From an uncultured Clostridia bacterium (GTDB lineage: Bacteria > Bacillota > Clostridia > Oscillospirales > Acutalibacteraceae), in contig CANRNQ010000008.1 of NCBI GenBank assembly GCA_947632045.1, positions 18,342-82,341 on the forward strand: 64,000 nt of DNA, in the 5' to 3' direction. How positions within the stretch are numbered: the first letter of the stretch is position 1; each line of letters opens with the position of its first letter. Under the pieces are notes generated by a model. That model was not told the origin of the DNA, searched no databases, and saw nothing but the letters and a program-made list of their open reading frames with translations. Shown here one piece after another: positions 33,566 to 43,583 of the stretch. A program made the position numbers and the translations under genes.

Positions 33566-36262
33566 TTATGCGGCGGATGTTGTGGGAACCGTGTTAAAAT
33601 CCACGGAGAATGACATGTCCGCGCTCAATTCGTCTTCGTAGACAGCGGAAGCGCGATATTCGTCGCCGCGCTGGAACCCATATACGACCGCGACTTTTGT
33701 TCCCGGATACAGGTATCCCTGAGCGACATTGTTTTTGTCATGAGTCAGATACATTGCCGTTATACCGCCCTGTGGGGACCGCATTATTATCGTTCCCGCC
33801 CAAACGTAATCGTCCGGAACGTTTGTCGCGCTGAGAGTAAGCTTTACGGCTCCGTCGGGGCGGTCATAGCCGTCCCATGAGGTGGTGTCGTTTTCAAGAT
33901 GCGCCGCGTCAAATATAGAGTTTACGGCGTCGAGCTTGTCGGCAAAGCCGAGTCGCTTCATTGAATACCTGACCATCTCTGCGATCTCTTTAAATTCGCT
34001 TAAAGGAGCAAGCGTGTATATGGTGTTCTTCCATATTCTGAAGTTGTCCTCAAGGCTTATTCCGTTTTGAGTCATCTGATAGCAGGTGTAGGAGAGAACC
34101 GAGTTGTTTGTATGCGTACCGCCGCGGTCGTCGATATTATTGCCGTCGGTGTATAGGGAATTCATCGAGTAGTAAACATCGCCTATATACTCGGGCTGAT
34201 GATAGCTGTGCGGATTTGCCATGCAGCGCACCGGCGAGCCGGACTCCTCACCCAAAAGCCAGGTTTCCATATCCGCGTTTTCGGGGTCGATAGTCATTTC
34301 GATCAGGTTTCCGAAAATATCGCCGTATGACTCCTCGATAACTCCCGTATTATTAGCATATGTTCCCGCGCAGTTGTACGAGTTCCTTATCGCGTGTCCG
34401 TACTCGTGCGCCGCCGTATCAATGGCGATGCTGACGTCCGTTTTACCGAACTCGAAGCAGCCGAAGCCGCCCGTATTTGAAACATAGCACGCGCCCGAGC
34501 TCTCTTGTCCGGCGGCGATATAGCCGTAGCCGACGGCGAGCGGAATACCCATGCCGTCTATCGAGGTTATACCGTGCGCCTTGTAAGCGTCGTAAACCCT
34601 TCTCATGTTTTCAAAAACGGTGACGAGAATGGGGTCGGCGCTGTCGATTCCGTCAAAATGGTACGGATATACGCCAAGCAGAATATCCTTATCCGTGTCG
34701 TATGAGGTTTCGGTATCGATGCAGATTATTTTACGCTCTGTATCGACAAAGTAGTATCCGTCGCTGTCATGTGCGACAGGCAGCTCGACGGTTTTGTTAA
34801 AGCGGTCGGTGAAGGTCATATTTTGAGTTTCAACATTAAAGTAAACGTCGTTGTCATATGCGTCGCTGTCGTAGTCGTCTATGCTTGAAACGGATAACGT
34901 GTCGAACACCTCTCCCGTTTTGGCGTTTATATAAATTTTCAGATATGCGTTCTCTGTTTCCGAGGAAGCGTTTGATTTCAGGTAGAACACCCAGCAGACG
35001 GCAAGATCACCGTTTTTATGTATAACGGGATTCTGCGCGTCGTAAGCGAGATTATAGCCGTTCTGTTCGCAGTAATTTTCGGCGATTTCCTTTGCCTTAT
35101 TCTGGGATACCTTAATGTCGTCCTCCGAAAGCTCCGCCATTGTCGCGTCGGGGTCTATCGAGCTTGAAAGGCAGAGAGTGTTGCCGTCCTTGTCAACGCC
35201 TATCTTTATGAATGCGTTAGACACTACCGCAAGACCCTGAACCTGCTCGAAGGTGTAATAAGTGTCGCCGTTTTCGGCAACGTAGGTCTTTGCGGGATTT
35301 ACCGCTATACCATTTACATTCAGAAGTGTCTTAACCGCTTGGAGGGAGCTTATTGCAGTCTCCAAGTTGGTGACCTTGTAGTCAGTGTATCGCCCGTTTA
35401 TGAACGACACCTCGTTTGAATCCCTGTACCTGAGAATGGTCGCGTCGCCGTTGTTGAGAGCCTTTATATCAGCCTCCGTGTTGTCGTGTATCTCCGGCTG
35501 TTCGGGGAATTCCACCGTAAGGGTAACCGTTACCGTTTCACTGCCGAATTTAAGCTCCAGCTTGTCCTCTATAACGGTATATGCGCTTTCGTCGGCGGCT
35601 TTCGCGCTCAGCATCGGCATTGATACCGCCAAAACGGACGAGGCGAGGGTGAAGCAGAGCATAATGGACATCATGCGCCTGTTCTTTTTTACTATTACAA
35701 GGACAGCCGAGGCTGAAACGAGAAGTACGGCGATGAGCAGTGCAATCACACCGAAGAACGAATCGTCGCCCGTGTCAATGGTGCTCTGCTGTACGGTCTT
35801 GCCGTCCGTTACGGTCGTGCCGCCGGGTTTGCTGTTATCGGACGGAGACGTTGACGGCTGAGTCGGTTCGGGGTTTGTCGCCGCACCTTCCGTGGCAGGT
35901 TCCGTCGCGGCGGGTGTCGTGTCGGAGGCGGCCTCCGACTTCAGGGAAATGTTAGCCGTCAGGCTGTCGCTCTGCTCGGATTTAAGCGAAACGCCGGTTT
36001 TCTGAGTGTCGCCGGAAAGCTCCGCGTTGTCGGAAACCGAGAGCTTGTAGTTTACGCCGTCTATGTCGTAATAGTTGGCGTTCTTGACCGTTGCGGTGAC
36101 GGTCGCCCCGCTGTCGGTTTGAGAGTCTGCGGTGACCTCGCCGCTGATTCCGTAGGATACCGTCGCGGCTGACGCCGTGGACATACCCGCGAAGAGCATA
36201 ACGGAAACGAGAAGCAGAGAGGCTGTGAGCTTAGCCAGTTTTGATTTTGCTTTTTTCGTCAT
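33566..36262 (-). CDS. secreted M4 (thermolysin-like) metallopeptidase with internal sorting-like segment, paralogue 2
   Basis: An 898-residue protein with the same layout as paralogue 1: signal peptide, Ig-like domain, linker (shorter by one KDNSKD-like unit), TGDD-helix-KKNRR, a second signal-like helix, propeptide and M4 domain. HEYGH is at 619-623, EESYGDI follows, and GGTHTNNS holds the active-site His. All catalytic positions are intact. It is in tandem with paralogue 1, same strand, 348 bp apart, each with its own promoter. N-terminal near-identity with catalytic-domain divergence points to gene conversion or a recent partial duplication. Confidence 0.88.
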   Translation of the reverse strand: MTKKAKSKLAKLTASLLLVSVMLFAGMSTASAATVSYGISGEVTADSQTDSGATVTATVKNANYYDIDGVNYKLSVSDNAELSGDTQKTGVSLKSEQSDSLTANISLKSEAASDTTPAATEPATEGAATNPEPTQPSTSPSDNSKPGGTTVTDGKTVQQSTIDTGDDSFFGVIALLIAVLLVSASAVLVIVKKNRRMMSIMLCFTLASSVLAVSMPMLSAKAADESAYTVIEDKLELKFGSETVTVTLTVEFPEQPEIHDNTEADIKALNNGDATILRYRDSNEVSFINGRYTDYKVTNLETAISSLQAVKTLLNVNGIAVNPAKTYVAENGDTYYTFEQVQGLAVVSNAFIKIGVDKDGNTLCLSSSIDPDATMAELSEDDIKVSQNKAKEIAENYCEQNGYNLAYDAQNPVIHKNGDLAVCWVFYLKSNASSETENAYLKIYINAKTGEVFDTLSVSSIDDYDSDAYDNDVYFNVETQNMTFTDRFNKTVELPVAHDSDGYYFVDTERKIICIDTETSYDTDKDILLGVYPYHFDGIDSADPILVTVFENMRRVYDAYKAHGITSIDGMGIPLAVGYGYIAAGQESSGACYVSNTGGFGCFEFGKTDVSIAIDTAAHEYGHAIRNSYNCAGTYANNTGVIEESYGDIFGNLIEMTIDPENADMETWLLGEESGSPVRCMANPHSYHQPEYIGDVYYSMNSLYTDGNNIDDRGGTHTNNSVLSYTCYQMTQNGISLEDNFRIWKNTIYTLAPLSEFKEIAEMVRYSMKRLGFADKLDAVNSIFDAAHLENDTTSWDGYDRPDGAVKLTLSATNVPDDYVWAGTIIMRSPQGGITAMYLTHDKNNVAQGYLYPGTKVAVVYGFQRGDEYRASAVYEDELSADMSFSVDFNTVPTTSAA

Positions 36263-36540
36263 GTTTCTTTGATCATCCTTTCACAGTTAATAAAAAATTC
36301 GCAGTATCACGAGCCTTTTGGACGTGACGCCACGGTAAAATAATAACATAATTTTAATATTTGGTCAATATTATGAAGGCTTTCGTGCTGTTTTTAGGCA
36401 GAGAAAAAATAATAGAAAAATATTGTGGATAATGAACAATGTGTAGCCGTAATATATATATATATATATATTGCGGTATAATATCAACCATAAGCCTTTT
36501 CTATAAGCTCTCTTGTACAACAATCCACTCGGTAAGATTA
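36263..36540 (-). repeat. upstream segment duplicated with 33218-33488
   Basis: Nearly identical to the region upstream of paralogue 1, including TGGATAATGAACAAT and ATATCAACCATAAGCC. The local TA run is longer here (about 36450-36472). Confidence 0.85.
36340..36368 (-). promoter_or_regulatory. promoter of M4 peptidase paralogue 2
   Basis: TTGACC (36363-36368) and TATTAT (36340-36345) on the minus strand with a 17 bp spacer. Confidence 0.75.
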
Positions 36541-36589
36541 AAAAAGCAGAGAACCGCTGCCATTATTTTTAGCGGCGATAAAAAGAATG

Positions 36590-36630
36590 AAAATACAAAA
36601 CGGCTGCGCAATCTTAAAACAACGCAGCCG
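36590..36630 (-). terminator. terminator of the rimP-infB operon
   Basis: CGGCTGCG and CGCAGCCG pair (36601-36630) right after the infB stop; the minus-strand product runs into TTTTGTATTTT. A weaker hairpin with a T-run follows around 36540-36580. Confidence 0.8.
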
Positions 36631-36636
36631 TATAGA

Positions 36637-39042
36637 TCAATCTCTGTATTCTTCGATTTCAAATACCTCAAACACGTCGCCCTCTTTAAGGTCGTTAAAG
36701 CGTTCAAGCCCGATTCCACATTCGTAGCCGGCGGCTACCTCCTTGACGGAATCCTTGAACCTTTGAAGCGAGGATATTGTGTCCTCGGCGATAACTATGC
36801 TGTCGCGCACAACGCGAACCCCGGCGTTTCTCGCAACCTTTCCGGAAAGCACATAGCTTCCGGCGATAAAGCCGACATTCTTCACCTTTATGACGTTTCT
36901 GCACTCGGCGCGGCCTATCTCTACCTCTCGCGTCTTTGGCGCGAGCATTCCCTTCATTGCGGACTCTATCTCCTCTATGCAGTCGTAGATGACCCTGTAA
37001 AGGCGCATATCAACGCCGTCACGCTTTACGTTTTCAGCCGCAACAGCGTCGGGACGCACGTTAAATCCGACGATTATCGCGGACGACGCCGACGCAAGCA
37101 TTACGTCGGACTCGTTTATCGCGCCCACTCCGCCGTGGATAATATTTACCCTTACCTCGTCGTTAGAGAGCTTTTCGAGCGACTGCTTCACGGCCTCTAC
37201 CGAGCCCTGAACGTCGGCCTTTACTATTATCTTAAGCTCCTTTATCTCGCCGAGCTTCATCTGGTCGAAAAGATTATCGAGCGTTACCTTTGTCTGCTTT
37301 GAGAACTGCTCCTCTTTAATACGGTTCTTTCTCTGCTCCACAAGCTCTCTCGCAAGGCGCTCGTCGGATACAGCGTTGAATATATCGCCGCCGACCGGCG
37401 CGTCGTCAAGTCCGGTTATCTCGACCGGTATCGAGGGGCCGGCCTCCTTTACTCTTTCGCCCTTGTCGTTAGTCATAGCCCTGACTCTGCCGACGGACGT
37501 GCCGGCAACCACTATATCGCCGACCCTGAGCGTGCCGTTTTGGACGAGCATGGTCGCTATCGGGCCTCTGCCCTTATCGAGCCTTGCCTCTATGACGGTA
37601 CCCTTTGCGCTTCTGTCGGGATTGGCCTTTAGCTCCTTCATATCGGCCACAAGGGTAACCATTTCAAGCAGCTCCGGTATGCCCTCCTTGGTCTTTGCCG
37701 AAACCGGAATACACGGCACGTCGCCGCCCCATTCCTCCGGTACAAGCTCGTACTCTGTGAGCTGCTGCTTTACGTTCTCGGGGTTTGCCCCCGGCTTATC
37801 CATTTTATTTATCGCAACTATTATAGATACATTCGCCGCTTTAGCGTGGTTTATCGCCTCTACCGTCTGCGGCATTATGCCGTCGTCCGCCGCAACTACA
37901 AGTATCGCTATATCGGTCACCTGAGCTCCTCTCGCCCTCATTGTGGTGAAGGCCTCGTGACCCGGCGTGTCAAGGAAGGTTATGTCCCTGTCGTTTACCT
38001 TCACCCGATAAGCTCCTATATGCTGAGTGATTCCTCCTGCCTCGCCCGAGGTGACGTTTGAATGTCTTATAGCGTCGAGCAGCGAGGTCTTGCCATGGTC
38101 AACGTGACCCATAACTACAACTACCGGCGCCCTTGAGATAAGGTTGTCGTCGTCGTCCTCGCTGTCGTCGATTATCCTCTCCTCGATAGTAACAACGACC
38201 TCTTTCTCGACCTTTGCGTGAAATTCCATTGAAACAAGCGCCGCCGTATCGTAGTCTATAACGTCGTTCACCGCTGCCATTGTGCCCATCATCATAAGCT
38301 TTTTAATGACCTCGGCGGCGGTCGCTTTAAGGCGCAGCGCAAGCTCGCCCACCGTTATCTCGTCGGGTATTGTAACGGTTATCGGCTTTGCCTTTCTCTC
38401 GGCGGCTATCCGCTTGAGCCTCTCCTGCTCTGTTTCCCTCTTGCCGCTCTTCTGCTTTCCGCGCCGCTGAGAGCGCTGGTTTATCTTCTGCTTTTGAACC
38501 GTGTTCTCGTTTCTTATCTTCTCTGACGCAAGACGGTCGTATTTTTCGTTGTATCTTTCGATATCAACGACGGCCGCGCGCGTGTCGATAACCCTTTTTT
38601 CTCTCTTTCTCGGCTGTATCGGCTCGGGCAGCTGCTCCTTTGCCTTGCTCTCCGGAGTCTGCGCTGCTTCCTGCTGTCTGTCCGCCTTTAATTCCCTGTT
38701 GTTTTTGCTGTCTTTGGCCTGCTTTTGCTGTTTTTTGTCGGCTTCGGCCTGCTTATTGCCATCGGCGCTGCCTTTTGTCGACTTGTTCTCGCTCTCGCGA
38801 GCCTGCTCCTTTTCAAGCCTGCTCTCTTCGATAGCCTTATCTCTTTGGGCAAAATACAGGTCAAAGCTCTCGAGCGCGTTCTTTTGAGTGTAGTAATCGA
38901 ATACTACGTCAAGCTCATCCTCGGTGAGCGCAGTCATATGCTTTTTTGTGTCGCCGAAATATTTTTTTAAAAGCTCGACAACCTCCTTGCTGGGAACATC
39001 AAAATCCTTTGCGACCTCATGAACTCTGTATTTAATTAACAT
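36637..39042 (-). CDS. infB: translation initiation factor IF-2
   Basis: This 801-residue GTPase delivers initiator tRNA to the small ribosomal subunit. Parts seen: an N-terminal IF2_N domain ([22 protein letters not shown]), a long Lys/Glu/Gln-rich linker, a second IF2_N, then the GTPase with [23 protein letters not shown] and [10 protein letters not shown], and the C-terminal beta-barrel domains. The start is MLIKYRV, 10 nt after GGAGG; the track start three codons earlier abuts the ribosome site. It overlaps the L7Ae-like gene by 7 bp. Confidence 0.97.
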   Translation of the reverse strand: MLIKYRVHEVAKDFDVPSKEVVELLKKYFGDTKKHMTALTEDELDVVFDYYTQKNALESFDLYFAQRDKAIEESRLEKEQARESENKSTKGSADGNKQAEADKKQQKQAKDSKNNRELKADRQQEAAQTPESKAKEQLPEPIQPRKREKRVIDTRAAVVDIERYNEKYDRLASEKIRNENTVQKQKINQRSQRRGKQKSGKRETEQERLKRIAAERKAKPITVTIPDEITVGELALRLKATAAEVIKKLMMMGTMAAVNDVIDYDTAALVSMEFHAKVEKEVVVTIEERIIDDSEDDDDNLISRAPVVVVMGHVDHGKTSLLDAIRHSNVTSGEAGGITQHIGAYRVKVNDRDITFLDTPGHEAFTTMRARGAQVTDIAILVVAADDGIMPQTVEAINHAKAANVSIIVAINKMDKPGANPENVKQQLTEYELVPEEWGGDVPCIPVSAKTKEGIPELLEMVTLVADMKELKANPDRSAKGTVIEARLDKGRGPIATMLVQNGTLRVGDIVVAGTSVGRVRAMTNDKGERVKEAGPSIPVEITGLDDAPVGGDIFNAVSDERLARELVEQRKNRIKEEQFSKQTKVTLDNLFDQMKLGEIKELKIIVKADVQGSVEAVKQSLEKLSNDEVRVNIIHGGVGAINESDVMLASASSAIIVGFNVRPDAVAAENVKRDGVDMRLYRVIYDCIEEIESAMKGMLAPKTREVEIGRAECRNVIKVKNVGFIAGSYVLSGKVARNAGVRVVRDSIVIAEDTISSLQRFKDSVKEVAAGYECGIGLERFNDLKEGDVFEVFEIEEYRD

Positions 39043-39365
39043 AAAATGCATTCCTCCCCATTATCTTTGCCCGAAAGCTCCATAATCTTTTTCGCAAAGC
39101 CCGCGTCGCATATACTTAATACGGCGCAAAGCTTTCCAAGTGAAACGCCTAATTCTTCTTTGCTGTAATCAAGAGTTATCGCCCTTACGCCGCACTCATT
39201 AGCGACATTTAAAATATCTCTGCGCGTTCTTTTTGATATATCGCTCGCAAAGGCCACGAGCTTCGCCTCGCCTTTTAACACGGATTCCCTTACGGGGTCG
39301 CAGCCTATCGCCGCCTTGCCGGCTCTGCGGCACAGTCCAAGCAGAGATAAAAGTCTGTCATTCAA
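39036..39365 (-). CDS. rplGA: L7Ae/L30e-like ribosomal protein (YlxQ)
   Basis: This 109-residue L7Ae-family protein has [20 protein letters not shown] and [18 protein letters not shown], the pattern of YlxQ. Members bind kink-turn RNA, and the gene is a fixed part of the nusA-infB operon in Firmicutes. It overlaps both neighbours by a few bases, so translation is coupled. Confidence 0.9.
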   Translation of the reverse strand: MNDRLLSLLGLCRRAGKAAIGCDPVRESVLKGEAKLVAFASDISKRTRRDILNVANECGVRAITLDYSKEELGVSLGKLCAVLSICDAGFAKKIMELSGKDNGEECILC

Positions 39366-39660
39366 TGTGCCTCAGCTCCTCCTCTATTGCGTCAAAGACC
39401 TCGCCCGGTATTTTGCACGAAAACGCTCTTTCAAAACGCCTCGCCTTTTTTGCAAGGCGAATACAATCGGCGTTTCTGCAAACATACGCCCCTCTGCCGG
39501 CTTTTTTTCCGGTGAGGTCAAGGCTTACGCTTCCCTGAGAGATCACGTTGCCGTCGTCATCCTTGACGTCAGGCGCTTTGACCACTCTGACGAGCTCTTT
39601 TTTCGGCTTCATTTCGCCGCAGCCCGTGCATTTTCGCATGGGAATCTTTTTTTGACGCAT
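39358..39660 (-). CDS. ylxR: YlxR family RNA-binding protein (RnpM)
   Basis: This 100-residue protein has the family motif KIPMRKCTGCGEMKPKKEL and GRGAYVCRNADCIRLAKK. YlxR/RnpM has been reported to bind RNase P RNA and modulate its activity. The track ORF starts 31 codons upstream inside nusA; the correct start is MRQKKIPMRK, after AAAGGGG. It overlaps the L7Ae-like gene by 8 bp. Confidence 0.93.
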   Translation of the reverse strand: MRQKKIPMRKCTGCGEMKPKKELVRVVKAPDVKDDDGNVISQGSVSLDLTGKKAGRGAYVCRNADCIRLAKKARRFERAFSCKIPGEVFDAIEEELRHIE

Positions 39661-39688
39661 ATTGTTTTCGCCCCTTTGACGTATATTA

Positions 39689-40942
39689 TTACTCGGTGAC
39701 CTCGTCTTCGTTTTCCTCAAACAGCTCGTCTTCGTCGAGCATCTCGTCCTCATAAAGCTCTTCGTCTTCGTCGAGCATCTCGTCCTCGCCGAGCTCTTCG
39801 CTCTCGACTATTTCTTCGGATATATCATCCTCGGCGTTTTCATCGTCCGGCTCTGTCGTCTTACCCTTTTCGCTAAACAGATCGTCGTCCTCTTCGCCAT
39901 AGAATCCGCTTTCGGGTCTTATGTCTATCTTCCAACCCGTGAGCCTTGCTGCGAGCCTTGCGTTTTGACCCCTGTTGCCGATAGCGAGCGAAAGCTGCCC
40001 GTCGGGCACGCTCACCCTGCACGCTCTTGAGCCGTCGTTTGCTACCGTGACGCTGACTACCGTAGCCGGTGAAAGAGCCGCCGCGATAAATTTGGCGGGG
40101 TCCTCGTCGTATTCTATTATATCTATCTTTTCGCCGCCGAGCTCGTTTACTATGGCGCCGACCCTTGCGCCCTTTGCGCCTATGCAAGCGCCGACCGCGT
40201 CAACATCCTTATCCTTGCTGCAAACCGCAAGCTTTGTTCTTGAGCCCGCCTCTCTGGAAACCGACTTGATCTCTACCGTGCCGTCGTAAATCTCCGGCAC
40301 CTCCGCCTCGAAAAGGCGCTTTACAAAATCTGGGTGGGTTCTTGAAATTATCGCCCTCGGACCCCTTTCGCTGTCCTGAACATCGGCTATATATACCTTG
40401 ATGTGGTCGCCCTCGGTAAAGGTTTCATTTCCGACCTGTTCTCCGCGCGGAAGCACCGCCTCCGCCTTGCCTATTCTAAGCGTAACAGCGCCGCTTCTTT
40501 GATCCACTCTCTCTACGACCGCAGTTACAAGCTCCTGATTTTTACTCTGGAACTCTTGAAGCATCTGTCCCTTTTCGCCGTCGCGTATTCCCTGGCGGAT
40601 TATACTTCTCGACGTGTTTATTGCTATTCTGCCAAACTCCTTTGGGTCGAGCTTAAAGCCGACCTTGTCGCCTATGTTGTAATCTGCGCTCATCTCCCGC
40701 GCCTGTTCAAGCGAGATCTCGCTGTTTGGGTCAAAGACCTCTTCGACTACCTCCTTATTGAGATAAACGTCGAAGTCCTCCTTTTCCTTGTCGATAACGA
40801 CTGTGACGTCCTCGTTTCCCCCATAGGTATTCTTGCAGGCTACAACAATAGCCCTCTGAATTTGAGAAAGCATATAGTCAACCGATATTCCTCTCTCCTT
40901 TTCAAGCTGCGTGAGAGCCGCGTATAATTCCTTCGTATCCAT
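39689..40942 (-). CDS. nusA: transcription termination/antitermination factor NusA
   Basis: This 417-residue protein carries an N-terminal RNA-polymerase-binding domain, an S1 domain (GDKVGFKLDPKEFGRIA to about 200) and two KH domains (VGACIGAKGARVGAIVNELGGEKIDI, LAIGNRGQNARLAARLTGWKIDI). About 65 residues of acidic tail follow with a near repeat EDEMLDEDEELYEDEMLDED. Firmicutes NusA normally ends near residue 350-370, so the tail is an extension. The upstream gene rimP ends 47 bp before it. Confidence 0.96.
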   Translation of the reverse strand: MDTKELYAALTQLEKERGISVDYMLSQIQRAIVVACKNTYGGNEDVTVVIDKEKEDFDVYLNKEVVEEVFDPNSEISLEQAREMSADYNIGDKVGFKLDPKEFGRIAINTSRSIIRQGIRDGEKGQMLQEFQSKNQELVTAVVERVDQRSGAVTLRIGKAEAVLPRGEQVGNETFTEGDHIKVYIADVQDSERGPRAIISRTHPDFVKRLFEAEVPEIYDGTVEIKSVSREAGSRTKLAVCSKDKDVDAVGACIGAKGARVGAIVNELGGEKIDIIEYDEDPAKFIAAALSPATVVSVTVANDGSRACRVSVPDGQLSLAIGNRGQNARLAARLTGWKIDIRPESGFYGEEDDDLFSEKGKTTEPDDENAEDDISEEIVESEELGEDEMLDEDEELYEDEMLDEDELFEENEDEVTE

Positions 40943-40989
40943 TTTCTCATTCTCCCTTTCCGTATGAGATATAAAAGTATTGCTGTATA

Positions 40990-41463
40990 TTACATATCAA
41001 AGTCATCGAGCTTTATATATACCGTATCCTTTTTTGCTATATCATAAAGCTCGCCGTCTACGTTTATTTTCACGCTTGCCTTGTCGCTTTTCTCAAGCAC
41101 TCCGGAAAATTCCTTGCCGCAGCCCTCGATTGGTCTTATCATCTTTACAAGCACAGGGCTGCCGATAAATTCACGGAAATGCTCCTCGGTTCTGAGCTCT
41201 CTTTCCACCCCCGGAGATGAAACCTCGAGGCAGTAGCTTTGAGAGATCGGATCGGCGTCGTCGAGCGGCTGATCTATGGCTCGGCTGACCGTTTCGCAGT
41301 CGTCTATCGTTATTCCGTTTTCGCTGTCGATAAATATGCGCAGATAATACTCCGCGCCCTCCTTGACAAAGCGAACGTCCCAAAGCTTGAGCCCCAGTTC
41401 TTCTATTATGGGCTTTACGACGGCTGTTACCGTTTCGACCGTATTTCCGCCCTTTTTGGCCAT
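40990..41463 (-). CDS. rimP: ribosome maturation factor RimP
   Basis: This 157-residue protein helps assemble the 30S subunit. It shows LGLKLWDVRFVKEGAEYYLRI, GITIDDCETVSRAID and YCLEVSSPGVERELRT, all typical. The track start at 41547 lies in the leader; MAKKGGNTVETV after AAGGAGGTG is the real one. It is the first gene of rimP-nusA-ylxR-ylxQ-infB. Confidence 0.96.
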   Translation of the reverse strand: MAKKGGNTVETVTAVVKPIIEELGLKLWDVRFVKEGAEYYLRIFIDSENGITIDDCETVSRAIDQPLDDADPISQSYCLEVSSPGVERELRTEEHFREFIGSPVLVKMIRPIEGCGKEFSGVLEKSDKASVKINVDGELYDIAKKDTVYIKLDDFDM

Positions 41464-41498
41464 AGGAAACACCTCCTTAAAGATCGTTCCAAACAGAA

Positions 41499-41523
41499 AG
41501 GAGCGGGTTCGTTTCCCACTCCT
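41499..41523 (-). promoter_or_regulatory. leader hairpin of the rimP operon
   Basis: AGGAGTGGG and CCCGCTCCT pair with one G-U around AAACGAA in the 5' leader, then TTTCTGTTTGG. The U-content is weak for a terminator. A regulatory hairpin in this position is plausible, but its role is not shown. Confidence 0.45.
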
Positions 41524-41552
41524 TAAAGATTTTGCTATACTCAACATTGCTT

Positions 41553-41581
41553 ATTATACCACGCTGCGGAAATTTATGCAA
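41553..41581 (-). promoter_or_regulatory. sigma-A promoter of the rimP-infB operon
   Basis: TTGCAT (41576-41581) and TATAAT (41553-41558) on the minus strand with a 17 bp spacer, about 90 bp before rimP. Confidence 0.8.
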
Positions 41582-41656
41582 GCATTATTTTTGTTCAGGC
41601 GAAAAGAGCTGCGATTTTAGGTTTAACAAGTCGGGCGCGGTGCTTTTGGCGGCTGA

Positions 41657-41875
41657 GCTGCCGCATTTTCCCGCTTTTGCTTTGTGCGGAAGGGGCTTGT
41701 TCGGGCGGCGACCGGCGCGTTTCCGCCGCAGGCGGAAACGCGCAAAAACGCGGCTGCGCACATACACGAGCAGAGAAAGCCCTACCCTGCCGCGTTTTTC
41801 AGCGCGGCTGCGCCGCGCGGGTCGCCGCCCGAACCCCTTCGCGCCCAATGTGACTGCGACAATCAGTGCGGCAGC
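41657..41875 (+). repeat. cloverleaf palindromic repeat, copy G
   Basis: The outer stem is GCTGCCGCA (41657-41665) / TGCGGCAGC (41867-41875). The inner stem is TTCGGGCGGCGACC / GGTCGCCGCCCGAA (41700-41833). Arms are CGCGTTTCCGCC/GGCGGAAACGCG, AAAAACGCGGC/GCCGCGTTTTT and GCGCGGCTGCGCCGCGC. It lies 40 bp after the glucosidase stop and upstream of the rimP promoter. Confidence 0.93.
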
Positions 41876-41915
41876 CCCCTGTCGCGCGCTGCATACTTGC
41901 TGTATTTCCTCTATA

Positions 41916-43466
41916 TCATCTTGTCCTTAATATCACCATCGACTGCGCGCCAAGCTCTATCTTGCCGCCCACAATCGAAGCGGAGCCTATCTTAAACACG
42001 CTTTCCCCTGCACACTCAAGCGGCGTACACACAGCCTCGCCCTTCGGATTCACGGCTATAATAAACGAACCGCGCCTGTATATAAACGGATACCCTCCCT
42101 TTTCGGCATATACCACCTCAAAGTCGCCGTCTGCGCCAAGCTCCGCGTTCTCCCTGCGGAGCCTTATGAGCTCCTTTACCGTTTCGTATATCGAGTCAGG
42201 TCTGCCAGTCTGGTTTTCAACCGTCGGTGCGTCCGGAGCCGTATCTATCGGAAGGTACAGCTTGTCGCTGTCCGCGTCCGAAAAGCCGAGATTTTTGCCG
42301 CCGCTCCACTGCATGGGCGTTCTTGAGCCTGTGCGGCTGAAGCCGCCCTCCTTGCTCGGCAGATTTTCTATATATCTCATTCCTATCTCGTCGCCGTAAT
42401 ATATAAACGGCGCCCCGGGCATCGTCAGTATCGTCGCATAGGCGAGGCGTATTGCTCGGTCGTCAAGAGTTCTCGTCATTCGCGGCACATCGTGGTTTCC
42501 GGTTATAAAGCTGATGTATCCGTTGCCGCGCGTCTTTTCAAGCGCCCTTGTATACTCCTCGGTGAATACCGTTATATCGCCCCTGCCGTCCTTGCAGTAA
42601 TAGCTCTCGTCCTGCCCCGTTTCGTAGTTCATGTACCGGAACATGGTCGAATAGCCGTTGCCCCTGTGGTCAAGGTAAAAATCGCAGTGAAAGCCCGCGT
42701 CGTTTATCGCACGTTCGGGGTCGCACCATTCCGACACAAGCGCGGCTTCGGGGTATTCCGTATCGAGCATTTCCCTTATTCCGCGCCATATACGCGCGGT
42801 GGGTCTTTTGTCGTCGTCGTTCTTGACAAGGCTGTCCGCCATATCGACGCGGAAGCCATCGCAGCCGAGGTCAAGCCAGAAGCGCATTATATCCTTGAGC
42901 GCCTCTATCGTTTTCAGACAGTCGGGGTGATCCGTCGAAAGCTGCCAGTTAGGGTGGGTTACCTTTGCAAAGCCGTAGTTCAGCGCCGGCTGCGAGCTAA
43001 AATAATTGACAAGGTAGTTTCCGTCGCGCTCGCTTATGCCGCACATGAGTCTGTACTGCGGCGGAGCCTCCCACACGCTGTCCGTCCATATATAGCGGTT
43101 TGAGTATTCGTTTTGCCCGTGCCTTTGGCTCTGTTTGAACCACTCGCACTGATCCGAGGTATGACCCGGAACAAGGTCAAGGATTATTTTTATCCCCATT
43201 TCGTGCGCCGTTTTGAACAGCTCGACAAGGTCGTCGTTCGTGCCGTATCTCGGGGCAACCTTTTTGTAGTCGCGCACGTCGTAGCCGCCGTCCATAAACG
43301 GCGAGTCGTAGACGGGATTGAGCCATATCGCGTTGCAGCCGAGCTGCTTTACATATTCGAGCTTTTTTATTATTCCTTGAATGTCGCCTATACCGTCTCC
43401 GTTTGAATCATAAAAGGACTGTGGGTAAATTTCGTAAAAGATTGCGTTTTTTAGCCAATCAGGCAT
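41916..43466 (-). CDS. GH13 alpha-glucosidase / oligo-1,6-glucosidase-like glycosidase
   Basis: This 516-residue glycoside hydrolase of family 13 has IFYEIYPQSFYDSNGDGIGD, the first conserved region in LDLVPGHTSD, the nucleophile Asp in GFRVDMADS, the acid/base Glu in LVSEW, and TGNHDVPR. It has no signal peptide, so it is cytoplasmic and probably splits imported maltose- or isomaltose-type oligosaccharides. Some conserved-region spellings are unusual (VPGHTSDQ instead of VxNHTSD), so specificity is open. Start after GGAGGG. Downstream is repeat copy G. Confidence 0.9.
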   Translation of the reverse strand: MPDWLKNAIFYEIYPQSFYDSNGDGIGDIQGIIKKLEYVKQLGCNAIWLNPVYDSPFMDGGYDVRDYKKVAPRYGTNDDLVELFKTAHEMGIKIILDLVPGHTSDQCEWFKQSQRHGQNEYSNRYIWTDSVWEAPPQYRLMCGISERDGNYLVNYFSSQPALNYGFAKVTHPNWQLSTDHPDCLKTIEALKDIMRFWLDLGCDGFRVDMADSLVKNDDDKRPTARIWRGIREMLDTEYPEAALVSEWCDPERAINDAGFHCDFYLDHRGNGYSTMFRYMNYETGQDESYYCKDGRGDITVFTEEYTRALEKTRGNGYISFITGNHDVPRMTRTLDDRAIRLAYATILTMPGAPFIYYGDEIGMRYIENLPSKEGGFSRTGSRTPMQWSGGKNLGFSDADSDKLYLPIDTAPDAPTVENQTGRPDSIYETVKELIRLRRENAELGADGDFEVVYAEKGGYPFIYRRGSFIIAVNPKGEAVCTPLECAGESVFKIGSASIVGGKIELGAQSMVILRTR

Positions 43467-43583
43467 ATTGATCCCTCCGTGTTATCTTTATTTATTGCAT
43501 TGCTGGAGCTGTTTCTCGTTTTTATTCGTCCGGCAAAAATTTTTGATTGACAAAATAGTCCTTGTAAATAAAATCCGATTTAT

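Noticed and set aside
36450-36475. (TA)n run as a promoter or origin element
   Set aside because: A simple repeat within the duplicated upstream segment, of variable length between copies, with no other origin features such as DnaA boxes.
41499-41523. rimP leader hairpin as a terminator
   Set aside because: The following sequence is too poor in U, so I list it only as a leader hairpin of unknown role.
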